Assembly: GCA_938004075.1 (NCBI GenBank)
Contig: CALKWP010000172.1
Span: forward strand, 1 to 35,396
Length of the DNA: 35,396 bases
Direction: 5' to 3'
From: an uncultured Methanomassiliicoccales archaeon
GTDB lineage: Archaea; Thermoplasmatota; Thermoplasmata; SG8-5
Part shown: piece after piece, positions 15,423-23,060 of the stretch
Numbering within the stretch: position 1 is the first letter of the stretch
How the letters are laid out: each line of letters starts with the position of its first letter
The notes under the pieces: model-generated
Database searches by the model: none
The model's input: the letters and a program-made list of their open reading frames with translations, nothing else
What the model was told of the DNA's origin: nothing
Translations under genes and position numbers: made by a program

Positions 15423-15650
15423 TCTCAGCGGCTATTGCATCCTTAATGATTCAAGTGAAGCCGCTGATCCGTCCAACCGCCTGTGCAACATTGCGGTTTT
15501 CCGCTGGCCTCTCAGCGGCTATTGCATCTTTATTGATTCAAGTGAAGCCGCTGATCCGTCCAACCGCCTGTGCAACATTACGCTTTTCCGCTGGCCTCTC
15601 AGCGGCTATTGCATCTTTATTGATTCAAGTGAAGCCGCTGATCCGTCCAA
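15419..15650 (+). repeat. 87-bp tandem repeat, 2.7 copies
   Basis: Units start at 15419, 15506 and 15593 (the last is partial, 58 bp) with nearly identical sequence. Each unit holds a 9-bp stem TCAGCGGCT / AGCCGCTGA around a 25-nt loop; in unit 1 the arms are 15425-15433 and 15459-15467. Full units also contain tRNA-Phe-like CCAACCGC, and the first adds GCGGTT to form a second small stem. Because 87 is divisible by three, an open frame crosses the array, but it begins in the tRNA and lacks a start context, so I do not call a gene. The adjoining 15651-15788 shows nothing recognisable. Confidence 0.88.
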
Positions 15651-15788
15651 TCATTACACAATACTCGTACACCCAAATAACAAAAAACTGCAAATTGGCT
15701 CCCGCCAGCACGTTCATGATAGGTTGAATGGATGCCAGAACCTTGAGCCGGGATGTTTGGACAGCACATATTATTCAAGCTAGCGAGT

Positions 15789-16310
15789 TCAACTCCGCTG
15801 CTTTTCTATTTGATTGATGAACGTGAAGAGTCCTTTCAGTATCTCTCGCGGGGAAGGAGGATTGCCCCGGATCTTCATATCCACTGGGATGATTTTATCC
15901 ACGCCGCCCAGCACTGCATACGAGTCCTTGAATATCCCCCCGTCGCAAGCATCGTCCCCAAGGGCAATGACCCATTTTGGCTCCGGTGTTGCGTCATACG
16001 TCTTTTTGAGGGCAAGCGCCATGTTGCGTGTTACTGGGCCAGTCACTATCAGCACATCCGCATGCCTGGGGGATGCCACAAACGATATTCCAAACCGTTC
16101 TATGTCATAGTATGGCGTGGTGAGATTCACCAGTTCGATCTCGGGAGAATTATCGCTTCCGGCATCGACCTCACGGATGGCCAGGCTTCCCCCGAATATC
16201 TTGTCAATTTTTTCCCTGATGGCAAATCCTTCCTGCTCAAGTTCGGAATCCAGGAAGGAAAAATTCTCCGTGATTTTTGGTTTTACGATGTTGTTGAACA
16301 TTCCACCCAT
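15789..16310 (-). CDS. Hyf/NuoB-like small subunit lacking all cluster ligands
   Basis: A 173-aa member of the NuoB/HyfI family (complex I 20-kDa or group 4 hydrogenase small subunit), the peripheral subunit that normally binds the cluster next to the active site. The fold signature is intact: IREVDAGS, TPYYDIERFGISFVASPRHAD, VLIVTGPVTRNMA, GGVDKIIPVD. The four cysteines are gone: Asp53 and Pro56 stand where CxxC is expected (AGSDNSPEIE), Asp120 where GDC is expected, and Asn150 where GCPP is expected; Cys122 is next to but not at the usual place. It therefore probably binds no normal 4Fe-4S cluster. Start ATG 16310 follows GGTGA by four bases. Last gene of the operon; the ribosome-binding site overlaps the preceding stop. 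Confidence 0.88.
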   Translation of the reverse strand: MGGMFNNIVKPKITENFSFLDSELEQEGFAIREKIDKIFGGSLAIREVDAGSDNSPEIELVNLTTPYYDIERFGISFVASPRHADVLIVTGPVTRNMALALKKTYDATPEPKWVIALGDDACDGGIFKDSYAVLGGVDKIIPVDMKIRGNPPSPREILKGLFTFINQIEKQRS

Positions 16311-16319
16311 ATTTTCACC

Positions 16320-17891
16320 TCACAGGTCCGTCCCAGCATAGGATAGGTTCATGCTTTTATTTATCAATGGGAAGTCAGGCACAATTTCGTCCTGGACTGC
16401 AAATTCGATGGCTGGCCAGTTGCAAAATGATGCGGTCCTCACTTTGTATCTTTCAATTAATCCGTGTCTGATGCTCACCCAGTGCACGTTTTGTCCCCGA
16501 CAAGATTCCACCACAGATAGCACTGTCCCGTCTCTCAATTTTGGCTCAGCGCATACATTTCCCCCAGGCATCTCACGAATTGCTTGGCTGATCAGATGGG
16601 TTGAGTGCTGAATGATGCCCGCTTTTATTTTGAATCTGCACAGGACATCACCTCCATCCAACGTTTTTATTTCAGGTATTAACTTAGCGTAAAGCCCATA
16701 TGGGTGGTCAATGCGCACATCCCGGGGCACGCCGGATGCTTGCGCAATTGGACCAGTGATATTCATCGGAGCAATCAGCTCTTTTTTCACCCTGCCAGTT
16801 GGTTCAAAACGGTCAATGACAGATGGTTGTGCAAGCAGGTGTTGTACAGCATCATGGAATCGTGAAGAGAATGAAACCAGATACTGTGAAAGTTCATGCA
16901 AAAGCTCTGTTGATACATCGTTCTTCATTCCGCCTATTGTGAAAGAGCCCTTGTAGAATCTCGAGCCGCTCAGCTTCCCATTCCAGCGGAGAATTTCTTC
17001 ACGCAAATTGAAAATGGGACTTGCCCCAACTGGATATGCGACATCAATAGGCATCCCAGCCATGTCGCCCAACAAAGCGTATATTCGCTCCATCTCGGCA
17101 AATATCAGGCGTATGTGCTCGGCCCTCGGCGGAATTTTCAGGCCAGACAATCGCTCAATCGCCATGCAGTATGCCCAGCTGTTGGCCGCCGTTTCATCGC
17201 CAGAAATGGCTTCAGCCAGAGCGAGCGCTTGAGTGGGATTTTTTCCTTCTGCCAGCTTTTCAATTCCCCGGTGTTTCCAGAACATACGTATCTCCAGGTT
17301 GTAGATGGCTTCGCCAATCACGCTGAAGCGGAAATGCCCCGGTTCAATAATGCCAGCATGAACCGGTCCGACCGGGATTTGATAGATACCCTCGCTGTGC
17401 ACCTCCCTGAATTTGTATTCCTCGTCCGGGGGAACAGTTACGTTTGGGACTGTCTGCCCGTTTCGGAATGATTTCCGCAATGGATGAAATTGCACTGGAT
17501 AATTTTCATGCAGGAACAAACGCCTCGTATCCTTGGAATATTCAAATTCGATGCCAAAACCATCGCGTATTTCGCGTTCATACAGGCTTGCAGTGGGGAA
17601 TGTCATTGCCACGGAAGGTGCTTTATCCGCGGAAATGTTATATTTCAAGGCCAGAAAATTGTGACAGCGAGATTTCTCGAATATGTAGAAAAGAGTTAGA
17701 TTTGATTTTTCATCAATATTTTCAGTTGCAAACATGCATGCAAGAGTGAACTCAGCATCATAGAGCAAGGACATTATTTTCTCAAATTCATTATCATCTA
17801 TTTGCAGGATAACTTCCTCGTCCTGATTCTCGGCGAACCTCTCTGCCGGAAGGTTCAGGATTTTTTGGCACAGTAATATCAATTCGTTCAT
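16320..17891 (-). CDS. Hyf/NuoCD-like large subunit lacking Ni-Fe ligands
   Basis: A 523-aa fusion of a NuoC-like domain (residues 1-130, with FPTASLYEREIRDGFGIEF) and a NuoD/HyfG-like large subunit (VGPVHAGIIEPGHFRFSV, WKHRGIEKLAEGK). In Ni-Fe hydrogenases two CxxC motifs hold the metal. Here the first is replaced by SGDE (Ser230, Glu233) in AEAISGDETAAN, and the second by Ser517 and Gly520 in the C-terminal NLSYAGTDL. The protein cannot be a Ni-Fe hydrogenase; it fits the group of energy-converting hydrogenase-related (Ehr) subunits. ATG 17891 is chosen because GGTGA lies five bases upstream; the longer frame to 17945 overlaps the previous gene. Codon use is AT-rich compared with genes outside the operon. 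Confidence 0.88.
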   Translation of the reverse strand: MNELILLCQKILNLPAERFAENQDEEVILQIDDNEFEKIMSLLYDAEFTLACMFATENIDEKSNLTLFYIFEKSRCHNFLALKYNISADKAPSVAMTFPTASLYEREIRDGFGIEFEYSKDTRRLFLHENYPVQFHPLRKSFRNGQTVPNVTVPPDEEYKFREVHSEGIYQIPVGPVHAGIIEPGHFRFSVIGEAIYNLEIRMFWKHRGIEKLAEGKNPTQALALAEAISGDETAANSWAYCMAIERLSGLKIPPRAEHIRLIFAEMERIYALLGDMAGMPIDVAYPVGASPIFNLREEILRWNGKLSGSRFYKGSFTIGGMKNDVSTELLHELSQYLVSFSSRFHDAVQHLLAQPSVIDRFEPTGRVKKELIAPMNITGPIAQASGVPRDVRIDHPYGLYAKLIPEIKTLDGGDVLCRFKIKAGIIQHSTHLISQAIREMPGGNVCAEPKLRDGTVLSVVESCRGQNVHWVSIRHGLIERYKVRTASFCNWPAIEFAVQDEIVPDFPLINKSMNLSYAGTDL

Positions 17892-17896
17892 GTTTT

Positions 17897-19342
17897 TCAC
17901 CAACCTAGTTGTTCCAGGATTCGATTCAAGAGGTCTGACACGCAATCAGGGAAGAATAGGCCTAGCAAAATCACTATTGCCACCAATATGACCACAGGCA
18001 ATCTCATGCTTAGCGGAATTCTGCGTTTTGCTGGCAGTTCATTCCCGGGGGAGATTATCTTCAACAGGAAAATGACGAACGATACACCAACTATGGCCAA
18101 CAACAGCAATACTACGAATAAAATTGAGATGGAGCGCGCCCCCAATTGCGACAGTATCATAATCTTCGGAACAAAGAAAGGTAGAAATGGTGTGCCGATG
18201 AGTGCCAACCCGCCGATGATAAGGCCCATCGCAGCCAATGGTTGGAGAAGAAACAGGTTGTGGATGCTATCCGCTCTATCGGAGTGGTATTGCCAATGGA
18301 TGATTCCTGCGGACAGAAACATCAAAGCCTTAACTAATCCGTGAACCCCCAACAAGAATATGGCCCAGAGAAGCGCTGTTGACGTGCCCAGGCCGATTGC
18401 CAATACCAGAAAGCCCATTCCTTCCACGCTTGAAAAGGCGATGAGTTTCTTGAGATTGGTCCTCTGTGCCATGCTAAATGCCCCAATGGCAATCGTTACA
18501 ATTCCAAAAGCGATTAGAACAGTTGAAGCGAAATCGTATGCGGCTAGATTCGGTTTGGTCAATGCAAATAAACGTATGATGGCATACATTCCCACACTGA
18601 TAACGCTACTGGACAGAATGGCGCTGATATTGGAGGGTGCTTTGGAGTGGGCTGCGGGGAGCCATATATGAAACGGCGCCAGTCCAGATTTTGCGGCAAA
18701 ACCGATGAACAGCAGGATGAAACTTACTATGAAAAGCTGAGGGGGGAAATCTGCCGCATACTGTAAAAGCAAATCCCACCTCAATGTTGCTTCTCCCGTC
18801 CCGTATTTCGTTAGGGAAAACAACAATATCAAGCCTATGAATGAGAAGACCATTGCTATTGAGGTAATGAATATGTATTTCATTGCGGCAATGATATTCT
18901 CCTTGGCATTCAGCAGAACTATCAGAAGTGCCGACAGTATCGTTGTCAATTCTGCAAATATCCACAGCAAAGCCAGATTATTCGAGGCAAAAGCCAGTAC
19001 TAGAGAAAGCAACAGTCCATTAAATGCGATGTAAAAAAATCGGACATTGTTGGGATTTAATTCTTCTGTTGTTATCAAACTTTCGTTGTAACCTTTTGCG
19101 AATAGTGTCGCAAGCCAGAATATTATTCCCGTTATCAATATCATGTAGGTGCCTAATGCATCCAGAAACAGATTGCTGTTCCACCAATATATTGTGACGG
19201 ATTGTGAATAGAGTGTATATCCTGCCAGAACTACGACTAGAAGTGAGTGTATTTGTGTAATCAGGTTCATGATCACGTGTGATCTTGGCAGGGAAACCAG
19301 CAGAATTGCGATGAGGCCTGCCAGAATAAAGTATAAAATCAT
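17897..19342 (-). CDS. Hyf-like antiporter subunit (HyfF/NuoM-N type)
   Basis: A 481-aa polytopic membrane protein with about 14 helices of the Mrp/complex I antiporter family, expected to move protons or sodium ions. Charged residues of the ion path remain: Glu in LLWIFAELTT, Lys in FAAKSGLAPFH followed by IWLPAAHSKAPSNISA, and Lys in HGLVKALMFLSAG. The start ATG 19342 overlaps the stop of the HyfE-like gene (ATGA) and has GGAGGGG upstream; extending to 19369 would only add a low-complexity tail. Its retention of transport residues contrasts with the stripped redox subunits encoded downstream. Confidence 0.88.
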   Translation of the reverse strand: MILYFILAGLIAILLVSLPRSHVIMNLITQIHSLLVVVLAGYTLYSQSVTIYWWNSNLFLDALGTYMILITGIIFWLATLFAKGYNESLITTEELNPNNVRFFYIAFNGLLLSLVLAFASNNLALLWIFAELTTILSALLIVLLNAKENIIAAMKYIFITSIAMVFSFIGLILLFSLTKYGTGEATLRWDLLLQYAADFPPQLFIVSFILLFIGFAAKSGLAPFHIWLPAAHSKAPSNISAILSSSVISVGMYAIIRLFALTKPNLAAYDFASTVLIAFGIVTIAIGAFSMAQRTNLKKLIAFSSVEGMGFLVLAIGLGTSTALLWAIFLLGVHGLVKALMFLSAGIIHWQYHSDRADSIHNLFLLQPLAAMGLIIGGLALIGTPFLPFFVPKIMILSQLGARSISILFVVLLLLAIVGVSFVIFLLKIISPGNELPAKRRIPLSMRLPVVILVAIVILLGLFFPDCVSDLLNRILEQLGW

Positions 19343-20031
19343 TGGTCCCCCTCCTCTTCTTTGAACCAATACCGGATGGATTTCAGATGTTCATGGAATT
19401 CCTCAACCGACGCGTTCATTCCAAATGACATGATCGCTGTGATCATAACGACCATGAGGAGATCCATAATAACGAACATTTCAATTAAAAATGGCAGTTC
19501 AATGAGGAAAATTCCAAATAACACTACCCCATTTTCCATCGTCAGATAACCAACCACTTTGGTTATGACTCTCTTCCTGCTGAAGCAAACAATAAAACCG
19601 ATGAAGACCAATGAGATTCCTATCAATGATCCCATTATAAATATTTCAGTGACTGGTAATGTACGGAGCAAAGGAGCAAAGACAGCATAGATTATTATAA
19701 AAATGGCGATGCTGAGAAAAACTGAACTAGCTGACTTCAGATAATGAAATTCCACATCACGCTTGACGTTAATTTTTTTCTGTGTATTGGATAAGAAGTA
19801 AGGAATGAGCACTACCTTGCTGATAATAGTAAGCAGAACTGTGTAAAGAAGTTCTATTTGCTTTTCCTGCAAATAGAGAACAAATGCAATGCAAGCTAAG
19901 ATAAGGGACTGAAGCGCATATGTTCTGAATAGCGCCAGAATATTTTTTCTGGCCAGGAGAAATAATGTGGAAATGACGATTATTATCAGAAGAGTTTTCA
20001 GTATGTCCTCTAAAAGCAATTCATTGATCAT
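19339..20031 (-). CDS. HyfE-like membrane subunit
   Basis: A 230-aa very hydrophobic protein with about seven predicted helices, in the position and size range of HyfE (a NuoK-containing subunit) of hydrogenase-4-like complexes. The C-terminal half (VVGYLTMENGVVLFGIFL, then a helix with EMFVIMDLLMVVMI) resembles the NuoK-like core, with the conserved Glu in TMENG in membrane context. Overlaps of four bases with the genes on both sides show tight translational coupling. Base composition is strongly AT-rich (for example 18 G or C in the 60 bases 19741-19800). Confidence 0.8.
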   Translation of the reverse strand: MINELLLEDILKTLLIIIVISTLFLLARKNILALFRTYALQSLILACIAFVLYLQEKQIELLYTVLLTIISKVVLIPYFLSNTQKKINVKRDVEFHYLKSASSVFLSIAIFIIIYAVFAPLLRTLPVTEIFIMGSLIGISLVFIGFIVCFSRKRVITKVVGYLTMENGVVLFGIFLIELPFLIEMFVIMDLLMVVMITAIMSFGMNASVEEFHEHLKSIRYWFKEEEGDQ

Positions 20032-20975
20032 GGTACAAAAACCTCCAAAATGATGGTGATGAACGCAAGTGCAGCTGCTATGACAAAGAAGTTAGGTAGT
20101 CTGAACAAACGCATTTTTGCGATGAAAGATTCAAACAATCCAATGACTAAGGCCAAAATTACACATTTGATTATGAATAGAACGAGAGACAAACCGATCG
20201 CTGGAAATGATAGAAATGTTGTATTTCCCCAAGGGAAAAAAATATTGATTAAGACAGACATCAATAACATTTGTTTTATCGCCGACGACATTTCCATGAG
20301 CGCCAGGTTTCTTCCGGATTGTTCCAGAATCATTGCCTCGTGAACCATTGTCAGCTCAAGATGCGTTTCGGGATTATCGACAGGAACGCGCGCAGATTCA
20401 GCAATAAGTATTATAAACAAAGATATTGCCAGGAGCATCAGCGAAGGATTGAAGGCAAGAAGAGGCGAGATTGAAATCGTTCTGAATACATCGAATAGGT
20501 TGGTGGTATGGTAAACAAAAGCCAATGCTGCAAAGATTAATATTGTTGCAGGCTCAGCCAGTGAGGAAAGGGTCATTTCACGTGAGCTGCCCATGCCGCC
20601 AAATGTGCTCCCCGCATCCAAACCCGCAAGCGCCATGAAAAAACGGGCCATTGCAAAAATATAAAGGAACAATATAACATTGCCAAACCAATTTTGTTGT
20701 TCCGGTATGAATACCAGCGGGACAAACAGCACTGCAACCAGCATGCAGACAATGTTGATATAGGGGGATATTTGCATTATCCATGACGAGTTTGGAGAAT
20801 ATATCACTTCTTTTTTCAATAATTTTATCAAATTGCGGTATGTTTGAATAATGGATGGGCCCCTTCTTCCCTGTGCGTAGGCTTTGACTTTCTTTATCAG
20901 TGAGATGAAAAATGGAGCTAGGGCAATGATTAATCCGAGGTTAAGAAATAAATAGACGAAATACTGTATTATCAT
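20028..20975 (-). CDS. HyfC/NuoH-like membrane subunit
   Basis: A 315-aa membrane protein of the NuoH/HyfC family, with about eight helices; this subunit joins the peripheral arm to the membrane arm. Recognisable stretches are KAYAQGRRGPSIIQTYRNL near residue 32, MGSSREMTLSSLAEPA near 130 and the hallmark loop ESARVPVDNPETHLELTMVH near 195. The acidic residues of that loop are retained, which are needed for coupling in complex I. It overlaps both its neighbours by four bases. Retention of this coupling subunit implies that the cofactor-less peripheral subunits still dock to the membrane. Confidence 0.9.
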   Translation of the reverse strand: MIIQYFVYLFLNLGLIIALAPFFISLIKKVKAYAQGRRGPSIIQTYRNLIKLLKKEVIYSPNSSWIMQISPYINIVCMLVAVLFVPLVFIPEQQNWFGNVILFLYIFAMARFFMALAGLDAGSTFGGMGSSREMTLSSLAEPATILIFAALAFVYHTTNLFDVFRTISISPLLAFNPSLMLLAISLFIILIAESARVPVDNPETHLELTMVHEAMILEQSGRNLALMEMSSAIKQMLLMSVLINIFFPWGNTTFLSFPAIGLSLVLFIIKCVILALVIGLFESFIAKMRLFRLPNFFVIAAALAFITIILEVFVP

Positions 20976-22945
20976 ACTAACACCCCGACAAGCACAATCA
21001 GCCCCAAAATGACAAGAAATTCATACAGAATGAAAGGATCCAGCGCAACCTTGTTCTGTTGCCGGTAGAGCCACCAGGATACCCGCTGCACCAAGCGGGC
21101 AACAGGGAGGTAGAGATAATCCTCAAAAATGCGTATCAATCTAATTTCAACCTTCCCTTCCTTGAACAAAACTTGCTGAATATCATGGAATTGCCGCTTA
21201 TTTACTATATTTGGCTGGTAAATGAAAGAAAACATCTTGATTATCGGCTCTGAAAATCCGGACGCAGTATATTCCATCTTTGAGTTTTGAGACGTTATCC
21301 CGCATCCCCAGGTTTCGCTCACCCTTGTCTTTCTTGAGGCAAAAATGCGAAGCGCAATGATAATTAGGAGCAACAAAATGATTGCAATAATAGCAACTAG
21401 CAATAAATTCGGGATGGGGAAGGAGTAGCCGATTCGCCCGCCAATCCAGGAAAAAATCTGAAATGAAAATACGCCCAGGAAAATGCAGAGAAAAGTCAGA
21501 ATGGATGGGCCGACAATCATGGAATGCGGAACTTCCCTTGCCTGTTCGGCATGCTTGGAACGGGGATTCGCGAGAAACACAATTCCGAAAGCCTTCACAA
21601 AACAAGCGGCAGCCAGCGCGCTGGTCAGAGCTAGCACCATAAGACATACGAACATTATGATTTGAACCAGTGGATTCGCAATAAGGCTTGATTGGAACAG
21701 GGAATGAAACAGCAAGAATTCACTGACAAAGCCGTTCAATGGCGGTAATGCGGAGATTGATACTGCGCCAACCAGGAACAGGATGGCGGTCTTTGGCATC
21801 GTTTTGATCAATCCGCCCATCTCTTCGATGTTTCTGGTTTTTGTCTCTGAAATGACGGATCCTGCAGTCAAGAAAAGCAGACTTTTAAACAGCCCATGAT
21901 TGAGTGTGTGGAACAGAGCAGCAACAAGGCTGACCATTGCAAGTGCCGGTAGTTGGTAGTAGGTGAAAACGACACAGAGCCCTATGCCCATCAGGATTAT
22001 GCCGACATTTTCAATGCTGTGATATGCAAGCAGCCGCTTGAGGTCATGTTCTTTCAGGGCGTATATCACACCTAAAAAGGCAGATACCGTTCCAGCAATC
22101 AGTATCAATATTCCCCACCAGAGGTATGTCAGCGGGAAAATATAGAGAAGGAAACGAATCAGGCCATATAGCGCCACTTTTATCATCAATCCCGACATCA
22201 ATGCGGAAATATTCGATGGCGCAGCCGGGTGCGCATACGGCAGCCACTTGTGAAATGGAATCATCCCCGATTTGATGCCGAAGCCAATGAAGAGGAACAG
22301 AAATGCCAATGACGTCATGGCTGATGACATCGCCGGGGCAAGGGTCATCTCGAAAGAACCTGATCCATTGTAAAGAATAACGAATGCGCATATCAGAAAG
22401 ACTGTGCTCAATTGAGTCATGATGAAATAGAACAATCCTGCTTTTCTGGTTTCCTCCTTTTCGTATTCAAAGCAAACCAGGAAAAAGGATGATACCGACA
22501 TCAGCTCCCAGAATATAAGAAATGCCAGCATGTTCTTTGAAGCGACAACGAATATCATTGACAGGATGAACACATTCATCAGAAATAGATGAATGTTCTT
22601 TCTTCTTGTTTGTGTGTAATGCTCAAGATAGCCGAATGAATATGACGCCACTGCTAGGCTAATTATGGAAATTGTGAATATGAAAAATGCAGCCAAACGG
22701 TCTACAAGAAATTCCATGCCCATTATCGGGAATATCTGGGAGAAACTGAATTCAAGAGCAATCCCTGTATACATTATCGAGGAAGATATGTAAATCAGAA
22801 TAATGTTGGTTAGCACGGTAACGGACAGACTTATCCAACGCATGAATCGGCTTGCGCTGTGAATGAAAATCAATGGATAACCCGCAGCCAGTATGAAAAA
22901 TAATGCGCTCAGGGTGAACAGTGTATTAAGTGAAATGGAAATCAT
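20972..22945 (-). CDS. HyfB-like antiporter subunit (NuoL type)
   Basis: A 657-aa membrane protein with around 16 helices, similar in length to HyfB, and a member of the NuoL/Mrp antiporter family. Ion-pathway residues are present: Glu in FLIFWELMSVSS, Lys in GFGIKSGMIPFHKWLPYAHP, His/Lys in FHTLNHGLFKSLLFLTAG, and PPLNGFVSEFLL. A long C-terminal section with charged amphipathic segments follows. I start at ATG 22945, which overlaps the stop of a 36-codon ORF (ATGA), the same coupling seen elsewhere in the operon; the start at 22975 has no ribosome-binding site. First large gene of the Hyf-like operon. Confidence 0.9.
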   Translation of the reverse strand: MISISLNTLFTLSALFFILAAGYPLIFIHSASRFMRWISLSVTVLTNIILIYISSSIMYTGIALEFSFSQIFPIMGMEFLVDRLAAFFIFTISIISLAVASYSFGYLEHYTQTRRKNIHLFLMNVFILSMIFVVASKNMLAFLIFWELMSVSSFFLVCFEYEKEETRKAGLFYFIMTQLSTVFLICAFVILYNGSGSFEMTLAPAMSSAMTSLAFLFLFIGFGIKSGMIPFHKWLPYAHPAAPSNISALMSGLMIKVALYGLIRFLLYIFPLTYLWWGILILIAGTVSAFLGVIYALKEHDLKRLLAYHSIENVGIILMGIGLCVVFTYYQLPALAMVSLVAALFHTLNHGLFKSLLFLTAGSVISETKTRNIEEMGGLIKTMPKTAILFLVGAVSISALPPLNGFVSEFLLFHSLFQSSLIANPLVQIIMFVCLMVLALTSALAAACFVKAFGIVFLANPRSKHAEQAREVPHSMIVGPSILTFLCIFLGVFSFQIFSWIGGRIGYSFPIPNLLLVAIIAIILLLLIIIALRIFASRKTRVSETWGCGITSQNSKMEYTASGFSEPIIKMFSFIYQPNIVNKRQFHDIQQVLFKEGKVEIRLIRIFEDYLYLPVARLVQRVSWWLYRQQNKVALDPFILYEFLVILGLIVLVGVLV

Positions 22946-23052
22946 TTTACTGCACCTGTTTTGATTGGTAAACATTCGCTGTCTTTTTGGTCATATCCTT
23001 CAATGTAACCGCGTTTGTCCTCTGACACATAGTCGATCGCCTGCGATTTCAT
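22942..23052 (-). CDS. Candidate small protein between transporter and hyfB-like gene
   Basis: A 36-codon ORF beginning MKSQAIDYVSEDKRGY and ending LPIKTGAVK. It fills nearly the whole gap between the transporter and the hyfB-like gene: its ATG is eight bases after the transporter stop, with GGTAG directly before it, and its TGA overlaps the hyfB-like ATG in an ATGA junction. That packing is the same as between the known operon genes. It is hydrophilic, with one cysteine and no recognisable domain, and I know no homologue. It could be a regulatory or assembly peptide, or chance; conservation in related genomes would decide. Confidence 0.45.
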   Translation of the reverse strand: MKSQAIDYVSEDKRGYIEGYDQKDSECLPIKTGAVK

Positions 23053-23060
23053 CTACCTGT

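Noticed and set aside
15419..15650. CRISPR array
   Set aside because: Units are 87 bp and directly adjacent without variable spacers, and no cas genes are present.
15356..15727. A 123-codon open frame across the 87-bp repeats, with a repeated peptide
   Set aside because: It begins inside tRNA-Phe without a ribosome-binding site, and it stays open only because the repeat length is a multiple of three. The repeat is better explained as non-coding.
15789..22945. Functional formate hydrogenlyase or group 4 Ni-Fe hydrogenase
   Set aside because: The subunit order suggests it, but both CxxC pairs for Ni-Fe and all small-subunit cluster cysteines are substituted, and no ferredoxin subunit is encoded.
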